NCBI GenBank assembly: GCA_024102815.1
Contig: JAGFJJ010000057.1
Coordinates: 46,016-110,015, forward strand
Source of the DNA: Phycisphaerae bacterium
GTDB lineage: Bacteria; Planctomycetota; Phycisphaerae; UBA1845
Length of the DNA: 64,000 bases
Direction of reading: 5' to 3'
In this document: positions 18,573-25,517 of the stretch, piece by piece
Layout of the letters: every line of letters begins with the position of its first letter
How positions within the stretch are numbered: position 1 is the stretch's first letter
Made by a program: the position numbers and the translations under genes
The notes under the pieces: generated by a model
Told to the model about the DNA's origin: nothing
What the model saw: the letters and a program-made list of their open reading frames with translations, nothing else
Databases searched by the model: none

Positions 18573-19097
18573 CTACTCCTTCACCACCCAGCGCCCCTCC
18601 GCGTCAATCACGAATTGATAAACCGCCGCGTCACGCTTGCGGAGCTCGCTGTTGCGGCCGTCCAGCCGAAGCACGACCAGCTTGCCCCAATCGACCGGCA
18701 CCCGGCTCATGTCCACCGCGAATCCCGTGACGTTCTCCGTGTCGATGACCAGCCGGTTGCGCTCCTCATCAAAATCGCCCGTCGCCCAGCCGCCTTCAGC
18801 CCCGTCGGCAATGTCCGTGACCGTAAGCCAACCGGGATCGGTCTGCGCCTCGAGCACGGCCAGCGCCGCGGCCAGCTCCCGCTCGTGAGTTTGGTCATCG
18901 ACTTGCTCTGACTTGACCGGTGACGCATCGCCCGCCGCATTCTCGTTCGACGAAGCAGTCGCGCTGGGCACCGGTGCGGGCGCAACCCGCGACGAAGATC
19001 CCTGGCATCCGGCGAGTGCTAGAACAAACAGCGCAACGGCGGATCGGCAGGAAGTTACTCCGATCCGCGACACATAGCTGCTCGGGTTCGTCTTCAA
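18573..19097 (-). CDS. Putative lipoprotein, unknown function
   Basis: The frame stays open to 19274, but its upstream part is translated repeat sequence, so I place the start at TTG 19097, which has AGGGAAG 7 nt upstream (GTG at 19073 is an alternative). This gives about 174 aa with a basic N-terminus, a hydrophobic stretch and the lipobox LAGC, then a Ser/Pro/Ala-rich linker. The C-terminal 100 residues form a compact domain (DPGWLTVTDIADGAEGGW, WGKLVVLRLDGR) that I do not recognise. It converges on the amidohydrolase. Confidence 0.6.
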   Translation of the reverse strand: MKTNPSSYVSRIGVTSCRSAVALFVLALAGCQGSSSRVAPAPVPSATASSNENAAGDASPVKSEQVDDQTHERELAAALAVLEAQTDPGWLTVTDIADGAEGGWATGDFDEERNRLVIDTENVTGFAVDMSRVPVDWGKLVVLRLDGRNSELRKRDAAVYQFVIDAEGRWVVKE

Positions 19098-19140
19098 GGT
19101 GCGATCTTCCCTGGTCGGCGTGCTTGGATTTGCAGCCAGG

Positions 19141-19174
19141 TAGGGTGCATCTTGATGCACCTCTTGACTGCGCG
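19141..19174 (+). repeat. TAGGG-type palindromic repeat, copy 2
   Basis: TAGGGTGCATC-TTGATGCACC followed by TCTTGACTGCGCG. It shares about 32 bp with copy 3, 68 bp away, including the non-palindromic tail, and lies upstream of hslV and of the leftward lipoprotein. Confidence 0.7.
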
Positions 19175-19210
19175 CAACCGTCGGACTCCGCCCTGCGCCG
19201 TAGCCACATT

Positions 19211-19242
19211 GGGTGCATCTCGATGCACCTCTTGACTGCGCG
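19211..19242 (+). repeat. TAGGG-type palindromic repeat, copy 3
   Basis: GGGTGCATC-TCGATGCACC followed by the same TCTTGACTGCGCG tail as copy 2. A direct repeat of copy 2 with one loop difference. Confidence 0.7.
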
Positions 19243-19373
19243 GTAGTGTCGATCCGGCTCGTCCCGTCCGCCACGATTCACCCGGATTTGCTCACCGTCC
19301 CAACGGGCGCCCGCCCGCCGGTTGCCAACGCCCGCCTCCCGTTATACCGTCGCTCCGCTCAGGAGGTTACCCC

Positions 19374-19925
19374 ATGCACGACGAACTCGATCCCGCGATT
19401 CGCTCCACCACGATTCTCACCGTCCGCCGCGGCGGCGAGGTGGCCATCGGTGGCGACGGACAGGTTACGCTGGACAAAACGCGGATCAAACGCGACGCCC
19501 GCAAGATCCGCTCCCTGGCCGAGGGCACCGTCCTCTGCGGCTTCGCGGGGGGCACGGCCGACGCCTTCGCCCTGCTGGAGCGCTTCGAGACCCACCTCAA
19601 TCAGCACCGCACCAACGTCCGCCGCGCCGCCATCGAGCTCGCCAAGCAGTGGCGGACCGACAAGGCCCTGCGGCAGCTCCGCTCGCTGCTGGTCGTGGTC
19701 ACAGCCGACGTGACCCTGATGATCGGCGGGTCGGGCGACGTGATCGAGCCCAGCGACGGCGTGCTGGGAATCGGCTCCGGCGGCATGTACGCCATGGCGG
19801 CCGCGCGCGCCCTCATGGATAACACCGAACTCGGCGCGGCGACCATCGTCGAAAAGGCCATGCACATCGCCGCCGACATCTGCGTCTTCACGAACCACGA
19901 GATCATCGTAGAGACACTGAAGTGA
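19374..19925 (+). CDS. hslV: ATP-dependent protease peptidase subunit HslV (ClpQ)
   Basis: 183 aa N-terminal-nucleophile Thr peptidase, partner of HslU. By alignment with E. coli HslV (mature TTIVSVRR) the nucleophile is Thr12 in STTILTVRRGG, so an 11-residue propeptide must be removed, longer than the single Met of most HslV proteins. Conserved blocks include GDGQVTL, CGFAGGTADAFALLERFE, ELAKQWRTDKALR and IGSGGMYAMAAARAL. A strong AGGAGG precedes the ATG. It is isolated from hslU (7821-9164) on the opposite strand, and its upstream region is filled with two palindromic repeats. Confidence 0.95.
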   Translation: MHDELDPAIRSTTILTVRRGGEVAIGGDGQVTLDKTRIKRDARKIRSLAEGTVLCGFAGGTADAFALLERFETHLNQHRTNVRRAAIELAKQWRTDKALRQLRSLLVVVTADVTLMIGGSGDVIEPSDGVLGIGSGGMYAMAAARALMDNTELGAATIVEKAMHIAADICVFTNHEIIVETLK

Positions 19926-20139
19926 ATTATAATGCCCCGACCCAAGCTCGCGCGGTAAGATGCTCGCCAGTGAACTGAGTTTTCAGATCCAAGTGGGAAA
20001 CTGGGAGCTTGGGATGTCCAAGGGCAGTAGGCTAATTTGGACAATCGTAATTTTAGTTATCTTGATTCAGTTGGTGTTCGTGGCCGGCTCAATTCTCTAT
20101 TGAAGCCGAACGCGCCTTCCGTGATACAACAAATCGGCC

Positions 20140-20154
20140 CGGGCGCCGCGCCCG
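20140..20154 (+). repeat. GC-rich hairpin downstream of hslV
   Basis: CGGGCG-CCG-CGCCCG, a 6-bp perfect stem about 215 bp past the hslV stop and between convergent genes. There is no T-tract, so a classical terminator is not supported. Confidence 0.3.
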
Positions 20155-20186
20155 AGGGAAGGGGATCGTCGAAGGGCGTTCGCGAT

Positions 20187-20729
20187 CTAGCCAGACTCTT
20201 CTTCCTCGAATGGTCGCCCGCACTCGGGACACCTGTGCCCTGGGAGACCTCGCAAGTCATACCGACACTTGGGACATTTTCCGGGTACTCGCTCAACGGG
20301 TGGATTCAGCCAACGGCCAATCCACCAGAATAGGAGCGCAATCGGAAAGAAGACTGCCGCCAGCGTAGGTTTATCGAATTGCATCGCCAGCGCGCCACCC
20401 AATCCGAGGCCAAGCAGAATCCCTCCGGCAGTCAAGCCAGCATGCAACGGACGCATGGGCGAGGCAAGCATGTATTCGTATTTGTCCGCGATTGTCTCGT
20501 ACGGCTCACCCAGCGTTGCCTTGCGGAGGTTTGCGAATATAGCTTTGCTAACCGGAAACCGTTCTCCACACACCAGGCAGCGGGCACCCACCTGCCGCGA
20601 CAAAAGAAAGCGGCTCGAAACGTAAGCCTGGACCAACTCGGATTCGCCACAAGTTGGGCAGAGGGGGTTTGATGCACTCTCTACCTCGAGTGCCGGTGCA
20701 CGGCCTGCACTCTCGGCATCCGGTATCAT
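20187..20729 (-). CDS. Small membrane protein with two zinc-ribbon motifs
   Basis: 180 aa. The N-terminal CPTCGE...CLVCGE and C-terminal CPKCRYDL...CPECGRPF motifs each supply two CxxC pairs, typical of zinc ribbons. Two hydrophobic segments (about 98-116 and 124-142) lie between them. The C-terminal ribbon form CxxCxYxLxGL...CPECG is very common in planctomycete membrane proteins of unknown function. GAGGA lies 6 nt upstream of the start. The gene converges on hslV and lies downstream of citrate synthase on the same strand. Confidence 0.75.
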   Translation of the reverse strand: MIPDAESAGRAPALEVESASNPLCPTCGESELVQAYVSSRFLLSRQVGARCLVCGERFPVSKAIFANLRKATLGEPYETIADKYEYMLASPMRPLHAGLTAGGILLGLGLGGALAMQFDKPTLAAVFFPIALLFWWIGRWLNPPVERVPGKCPKCRYDLRGLPGHRCPECGRPFEEEESG

Positions 20730-20778
20730 CCAAGTCCTCGTATGCCCGGCCGTCGAAGTCCGGCAAAGTCGTTTCTGC

Positions 20779-20802
20779 TTCGTGCCTTTGGGCCTCCGTG
20801 CC
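20779..20802 (-). repeat. Dispersed 'cgtgcc..ggcctccgtgcc' repeat
   Basis: A low-complexity string related to the insertion in alaS (both contain cttcgtg and ctccgt units). It abuts the citrate synthase 3' duplicate on its outer side. Confidence 0.4.
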
Positions 20803-20888
20803 TACTTCGTATTCTTCACCGTATTCTGCATCCACTCCGTCGAGACGGACTTCGGCCGGGTGATGGGCGTCCCGATGGCGCGATACAG
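20802..20888 (-). pseudogene. Remnant of a second citrate synthase gene (C-terminal 28 codons)
   Basis: Read on the minus strand this encodes a C-terminus nearly identical to that of the intact gene 115 bp upstream: TPITRPKSVSTEWMQNTVK is shared exactly, preceded by LYRAIG instead of LNRALG and followed by NTK instead of GMK, with its own TAG stop (20802-20804). Outside these bases the similarity ends: a dispersed repeat lies on one side and a TAGGG palindrome on the other. Most likely the tail of a former tandem or recombined citrate synthase gene. Confidence 0.8.
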
Positions 20889-20892
20889 TAGG

Positions 20893-20912
20893 TAGGGCGG
20901 GCCGTGCCCGCC
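20893..20912 (+). repeat. TAGGG-type GC palindrome
   Basis: TAGGG overlaps GGCGGGC (20896-20902), loop CGT, GCCCGCC (20906-20912): a perfect 7-bp stem. It marks the edge of the citrate synthase remnant. Confidence 0.65.
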
Positions 20913-20973
20913 GTCGCAACTGAGTATTCGCCGCTGCGACTTTGCGAGTCCCGCGCTTCTCTTCCTGCGTCCT

Positions 20974-21001
20974 CTTGCCTATTGCCTATTGCCTATTGCC
21001 T
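20974..21001 (-). repeat. Heptamer array (AGGCAAT)n at the citrate synthase 3' end
   Basis: Four consecutive 7-bp units, AGGCAAG then three AGGCAAT when read as a set on the minus strand, ending 2 bp from the gltA stop codon. Related AGGCAAC arrays occur at 23384-23418 and 25414-25490. Confidence 0.75.
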
Positions 21002-21003
21002 TC

Positions 21004-22314
21004 TTACTTCATCCCCTTCACCGTGTTCTGCATCCACTCCGTCGAGACGGACTTCGGCCGGGTGATGGGCGTGCCCAACGCGCGGTTCAGAATGAGCTGC
21101 GCCAGCATGCCCATCGTCCGCGACACGGAGAAGACCACGGTGTAGTAGGGGAACTCCGTCAGGCCGTAGTGATACAGCAGCGAGCCCGAACCGGCGTCCA
21201 CGTTCGGCCAGATGTTGGCGATGGGGTTCTTGCCCTCCTTCACGCGCTCGTCGGAGTACTCCTTGAGCACCTTGGGAATGACGTTGAAGACACGCTCGAC
21301 CGTTTGGAAAACCGGGTCGTTGGCGCAGTGCTCCTTGCCGAACTCCAGGAATCCGGTGAAACGCGGATCGACCACGCGAAGCACGGCGTGGCCGTACCCC
21401 GGAATCACCTGCCCGCTGCGCAGCGTCTTGAAAGCGTACTCGCGGAGTTGATCCTCGGTCGGGGCGCCATCGAAACGCTCCATCGTCTCCAACACCCAGG
21501 AGAGGCACTCCTGATTGGCGAGCCCGTGCAGCGGACCGGCCAGTCCGTTCAACCCGGCCGAGACGGAGTAGTAGGCATCGGACAGCGCCGAGCCCACGGT
21601 GTGACACGTGTTGGCGGAAACATTCCCACCTTCATGGTCGGCGTGGAAGTTCAGGTAAAGGCGCATCAGTTGGGCGAAGCTGCCTGTGGGGTCAGCCAGG
21701 CCGAGCATGTTGGCGTAGTTGGCCCCGTAATCCAGGCCGTGCGTCCAATGCAGCACGTTGCCTTCTTTGTAGCGGATGCGGTAAATCCCCGCGGCGATGA
21801 CCGGCAGCCGGGCGAGGATATTGAGCGAATCCTCCAGCATCGGGATCCAGTACTCGTCCTTGTGCATCCCCTTGGCGTACCATTGACGGAAGGCGCTCTC
21901 CCGCTCCATGACGAGCACGGCCGTATCCAGCATGCACATGGGATGGCTGTCGGCCGGCATGGCCTCGAGAAGGTTCCACACGTACCCGGGTACCTGGGAG
22001 CGGCGATCGAACTCCTGCTGAAGGGCCTGCTTGGCCTCCGCATCGGGTAGCTCGCCGGTGAGGAGCAGGAAGAAGATCTCCTCTGGCCAGAGGTGGGTGA
22101 TGTCCAGAAGCGGGCGCCCGCGGACGATCAGGCCTTTATCAGCCTCGACGACCGAGGTGTCGCAGATCATGGCCTTTACGCCGCGCATGCCGCCGTAGGC
22201 CTGGGCGACGGTAACCTGGGAAATCACCTTGTCGCCGTGTTCCCTGAGGAGTGCCTGCACGGTCTGGCGATAGGCCCCGATTTTCTCGCGTAATACGTCT
22301 TGCAGCGTTGCCAT
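21004..22314 (-). CDS. gltA: Citrate synthase, eukaryote-like (type I)
   Basis: 436 aa. Condenses acetyl-CoA and oxaloacetate in the TCA cycle. The catalytic triad of the mitochondrial enzyme is present: His263 (GPLHGLANQE), His309 (PGYGHAVLR) and Asp373 (WPNVDAGSG). The blocks HADHEGGNVSANTCH and SALSDAYYSVSAGLNGLAG resemble the mitochondrial enzyme much more than E. coli GltA, and the allosteric NADH-binding features of the hexameric type are not evident. Eukaryote-like citrate synthases are known in some bacteria such as Geobacter. The ATG has GTGAGG upstream. A heptamer repeat abuts the stop and a decayed duplicate of the 3' end lies downstream. Confidence 0.93.
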   Translation of the reverse strand: MATLQDVLREKIGAYRQTVQALLREHGDKVISQVTVAQAYGGMRGVKAMICDTSVVEADKGLIVRGRPLLDITHLWPEEIFFLLLTGELPDAEAKQALQQEFDRRSQVPGYVWNLLEAMPADSHPMCMLDTAVLVMERESAFRQWYAKGMHKDEYWIPMLEDSLNILARLPVIAAGIYRIRYKEGNVLHWTHGLDYGANYANMLGLADPTGSFAQLMRLYLNFHADHEGGNVSANTCHTVGSALSDAYYSVSAGLNGLAGPLHGLANQECLSWVLETMERFDGAPTEDQLREYAFKTLRSGQVIPGYGHAVLRVVDPRFTGFLEFGKEHCANDPVFQTVERVFNVIPKVLKEYSDERVKEGKNPIANIWPNVDAGSGSLLYHYGLTEFPYYTVVFSVSRTMGMLAQLILNRALGTPITRPKSVSTEWMQNTVKGMK

Positions 22315-22689
22315 GTTGCCTCACCCGTTCAAATGGTATCCGCATGCGTCCCGCCCGCGCGGGACGATATCTGGAGTCCTTGGTCGAATTTCATCACGGC
22401 GGTTCGGGTGCTCGGAGACCGCCGAAATTGAAAAATCGAGCTGTCTTGACAAATTTCTTTTTCAAAAAATGCCCGACGGCCGGTTGGACTTGTTGGCAAT
22501 ACTGGTGCCAGCGAATTCGCGACAATGCGCCCGCAGGATGGGCGCTATCGCCCGCCGCGGCTCTGACGAGCCTTCGCGACGGCCCCGGCCGGCGTACAAT
22601 CAGGGCGCCAAATAGCCCTTTGAATTTGCGTGATTTCGCGCAGGCTGGGCAGACAAGGCGTGAGCTTTCGGCATTGAAGTGAATCTGCA
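22315..22689. other. Intergenic region between divergent genes, 375 bp
   Basis: Between leftward citrate synthase and the rightward glycosyltransferase-like gene. It contains an AT-rich patch around 22440-22475 with a perfect TTGACA (22446-22451), but no -10 at the expected distance. No gene is seen. Confidence 0.4.
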
Positions 22690-25377
22690 GTGACTTCCCA
22701 ATTCAAAGGAATTCAGGAATCGTCGAATACCAGTGCTGGCGTAACGGATCCAATGGAGAAGGGCGTCAAGAGGCGTGACGAGTGGATCTGGCTGGCTGCG
22801 GTGCTGTTGTCAGGTCTGGTATTGCGCGCGAGCTACCTGATCGAGTTGACCGGCGAACCGGATTTCGCCCATCCTACGGCCATCGATTCCGACTACCACG
22901 ACGAATGGGCGGTGGGGTTAGCTACCGGCGTCTGGTCGGATCGCCTGCAGACTGACCCGCACATCAAGGACACGGCCTATTTCCGCCCGCCGGGGTACGC
23001 CTATTTTCTCGCCGGCGTTTACGCGCTTTTCGGGCACAGCTACCTGGCCGCGCGGCTGATCCAGATGCTGTTCGGCCTCGGGACGGTCGTGGTCCTGTGG
23101 CGGCTAGGGCGGAGTTGGCTTGGACCGCCCGTGGGACTGGCCGCCGCGGCGCTGGCGGCGACGTTCTGGCCGTTCATCTATTACGAAGCTGAACTGCACG
23201 AGGTGTCCCTTCTCGTTCTCCTTGCGGGCGCGATCCTGCTCGTTCTGGCTCGGCAGGTGGGAAGGCCTTCGGTCCTCGCGGGCCTTGCCGCCGGAGTGCT
23301 CATCGGCCTTTTCGCAATTGTGCGGCCGAACATCCTGCTGTTCGCTCCGGTGGGGATGGCATGGTGCTGGTGGAATTTGAAGAAGGCTACAGGCAACGGG
23401 CAACAGGCATCAGGCAGAAGAACGCGCGGCGCTAGATTCGATGTGGTTGCGGGGCTTGTGGTTGGTGCGGTGTTGCCGATCATTCCGGTTACGGTCCGGA
23501 ACTTCGCGGTGGCCCGTGAATTCGTGCTCATCTCCAGCAATGCAGGCATGCAACTGCGCATCGGTAACAACATCGATGCGACGGGTCTGGCTGATGGTTA
23601 CCTGCCCGAGCTTGAAGAATTGACCGGGCTCGACGGGTGGACGACGTACGATATCCCGCGCATCCACCGAGGCGTCGAACGAGAGGCCGGCCGGGAGATG
23701 ACGGCATCGCAGGTGTCACACTATTTCACGAGCAGGACATGGGACTACATCCGCAATCATCCGCTGGACTGGCTGGCACTGACCGGAAGGAAATTCCTGT
23801 TTTTCTGGGGGCCGATGGAACTGGACAGCAACAAGGAGCTGCACTACGCCCGGCAGGAATCGATCGTGCTGCGCTGCGATCCGGTCGGATTCACGCCCAT
23901 TCTGGCGGGGGCGATTGTGGGGATCGTGCTGGCATGGCGGCGGAGAAATCCGGTTCTTCAAGATGCATGCGGGGAGGTGCGTCGGGGGACGCACCCTACA
24001 GATCGCGAAGAGGTGCGTCAGGGGACGCACCCAGCAGATCGTGAAGAGGTGCGCCGGGGGGTGCATCCCGGGCAAATAGGATCGTCCGCGCAGGCTGAAG
24101 CGTGCGGCTCGCCCGTGGCGCCGACTACGGTGTTGCTGGTGCTGTTCGTTTTGTTCTATTGGCTTTCGTTCGCGCTGTTCAGCGTCACCACGCGCTACCG
24201 ACTGCCCCTGGTTCCCGCGCTGATTCTGCTTTGTGCCGTGGCAGGGGTGGCCGTGTGGAAGCAGGCGGCCCAGTCGAGAAAAGGCGCCTTTTTTGCGACG
24301 GCTGGTGCGTGGGCGTTGCTGGGGCTCATTCTCAGTATCCGCTTTGTTCCCTACGAGCCCGACCTGGCCAAGTGGCATTACTTCCGCGGCGCGGCCTACG
24401 AGCGCGCCGGTGAACTCGAGCGGGCCTTGCCGCGCTATCTGCAATCGCTCGATATTGATCCGGACAACCCGCGTACGCACTTCTCGCTGGCCGGCGTACT
24501 CGCCCGGCTCGGACACCCCGAGGAGGCCCTGGCCGAATGGCGGGAAGCCGTGCGACTCAAGCCGGATTACCTGGATGCTTATGTCAACATGGGGACGGTG
24601 CTGGCGGGTCTGGGACGCGAGGGTGAAGCCATTGACGTGCTCCGGAAGGGTATCGCCAAAGGATCGCGAAGCGTCGCCGCGTACGGGAATCTGGCGAGTT
24701 TGCTGGCTTCACGGGGGGAATTGGATGAAGCGCGGAAGGCCGCGACGACGGGCCTGGCCGTTCATCCGGAATCCGCGCTGCTTTGCGTCGCCCTGGGGCA
24801 GGTGGAGGCGCGAAGCGGGAACCTCGAATCGGCCCGAGAGCAGCTCGAGCAGGCTGTCGGAATCGATCCGCAACTCCCCCAGGCGCGATTGAATCTCGGA
24901 CTGGTGTACAAGGAGTTGGGACGGACGGGCGATGCCATCGAGCAATATACGACATTGCTCGAGCAATCGCCGGACGATGTCTTCGCGCGGCACAACCTGG
25001 CCGTGGCGCTCGCCGAGCGCGGTGACCTGCCGGCTGCGGTCGAGCAATTTCGAGAGGTGATCAAGCGTCGTCCCGACCTGGCGCTGACTCATGCCGAACT
25101 CGCCGCGGCGCTGATCCGAGAGCGTACATACGCGGAGGCGCTGGACGAACTTAAGGAGGCCCGTCGCCTCAACCCCGAGCTGGCGCGGACGTACCTCTAC
25201 CAGGCGCGCTGTCTGATCGGTCTGGGCCGTCTGGCCGAGGCGAAAACCGCGTTCGAGTCGTACCTGGCTCGGAATCCGGGAGATGCCCAAGCGGCACGGG
25301 AGCTTGCCGATCTGGCGGAGAGGATGGGGGAAACCGAGGGGGCGGCCGAGGTGCAGGCCGATACGGGCGATTCTTGA
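22690..25377 (+). CDS. GT39-like membrane glycosyltransferase with C-terminal TPR domain
   Basis: 895 aa from GTG 22690 (ATG at 22753 is an alternative). Residues about 30-560 carry about ten hydrophobic segments and the dolichyl-phosphate-mannosyltransferase-like signature: an acidic first loop (AIDSDYHDEWA) and RPPGYAYFLAGVYALFGHSYLAARLIQ. Residues about 565-890 are about nine TPR units (for example YERAGELERALPRYLQSLDI). Family members transfer sugars from polyprenyl phosphate in the periplasm; TPRs may bind substrates. Two repeat elements lie in frame: heptamers at 23384-23418 (KKATGNGQQASGR) and three palindromes at 23976-24066, both in hydrophilic loops. The stop overlaps or abuts the ffh leader. 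Confidence 0.78.
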   Translation: MTSQFKGIQESSNTSAGVTDPMEKGVKRRDEWIWLAAVLLSGLVLRASYLIELTGEPDFAHPTAIDSDYHDEWAVGLATGVWSDRLQTDPHIKDTAYFRPPGYAYFLAGVYALFGHSYLAARLIQMLFGLGTVVVLWRLGRSWLGPPVGLAAAALAATFWPFIYYEAELHEVSLLVLLAGAILLVLARQVGRPSVLAGLAAGVLIGLFAIVRPNILLFAPVGMAWCWWNLKKATGNGQQASGRRTRGARFDVVAGLVVGAVLPIIPVTVRNFAVAREFVLISSNAGMQLRIGNNIDATGLADGYLPELEELTGLDGWTTYDIPRIHRGVEREAGREMTASQVSHYFTSRTWDYIRNHPLDWLALTGRKFLFFWGPMELDSNKELHYARQESIVLRCDPVGFTPILAGAIVGIVLAWRRRNPVLQDACGEVRRGTHPTDREEVRQGTHPADREEVRRGVHPGQIGSSAQAEACGSPVAPTTVLLVLFVLFYWLSFALFSVTTRYRLPLVPALILLCAVAGVAVWKQAAQSRKGAFFATAGAWALLGLILSIRFVPYEPDLAKWHYFRGAAYERAGELERALPRYLQSLDIDPDNPRTHFSLAGVLARLGHPEEALAEWREAVRLKPDYLDAYVNMGTVLAGLGREGEAIDVLRKGIAKGSRSVAAYGNLASLLASRGELDEARKAATTGLAVHPESALLCVALGQVEARSGNLESAREQLEQAVGIDPQLPQARLNLGLVYKELGRTGDAIEQYTTLLEQSPDDVFARHNLAVALAERGDLPAAVEQFREVIKRRPDLALTHAELAAALIRERTYAEALDELKEARRLNPELARTYLYQARCLIGLGRLAEAKTAFESYLARNPGDAQAARELADLAERMGETEGAAEVQADTGDS
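23384..23418 (+). repeat. Heptamer array (AGGCAAC-type) in a coding frame
   Basis: Five imperfect 7-bp units (aggctac, aggcaac, gggcaac, aggcatc, aggcaga) inside the GT39-like gene. Because 7 is not a multiple of 3, gain or loss of one unit would frameshift the gene. Confidence 0.7.
23976..24066 (+). repeat. Three tandem in-frame palindromes, 36-bp period
   Basis: GGTGCGTC-GGGG-GACGCACC at 23976-23995 and GGTGCGTC-AGGG-GACGCACC at 24012-24031 are perfect 8-bp stems; a degenerate third starts at 24048. The starts are exactly 36 bp apart, giving 12-residue repeats in the protein (EVRRGTHPTDRE, EVRQGTHPADRE, EVRRGVHPGQIG). The first is followed by CTAC, so on the other strand this is the same TAGGG-GTGC family as at 18546 and 19141. 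Confidence 0.85.
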
Positions 25378-25413
25378 CCACCGAGAAGTCTCCAACTACA
25401 GAGACGCAAAAGA

Positions 25414-25490
25414 AGGCAACAGGCAACGGGAAAGAGGCAACAGGCAACAGGAATCAGGCGACAGGCAAAAGCAAGAGGGCAAAGCCAGAG
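25414..25490 (+). repeat. Heptamer array (AGGCAAC-type) upstream of ffh
   Basis: Eleven consecutive 7-bp units, four of them exactly AGGCAAC, the rest one to three changes away. It occupies most of the 140 bp between the glycosyltransferase stop and the ffh ATG. Confidence 0.8.
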
Positions 25491-25517
25491 CGGGAAGCAG
25501 GAACGGGAAGTTCATCG

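Noticed and set aside
19143..19242. Possible CRISPR or direct-repeat array
   Set aside because: Only two 32-bp repeats with one 36-bp spacer, and the repeats are of the dispersed palindrome family. No cas genes.
18573..19274. Long N-terminus for the lipoprotein
   Set aside because: The extra residues are translations of the palindromic repeats; the lipobox fits a start at 19097 or 19073.
22446..22475. TTGACA with AT-rich spacer as a promoter for the GT39-like gene
   Set aside because: No -10 hexamer lies 15-19 nt downstream; the match is probably chance in an AT-rich patch.
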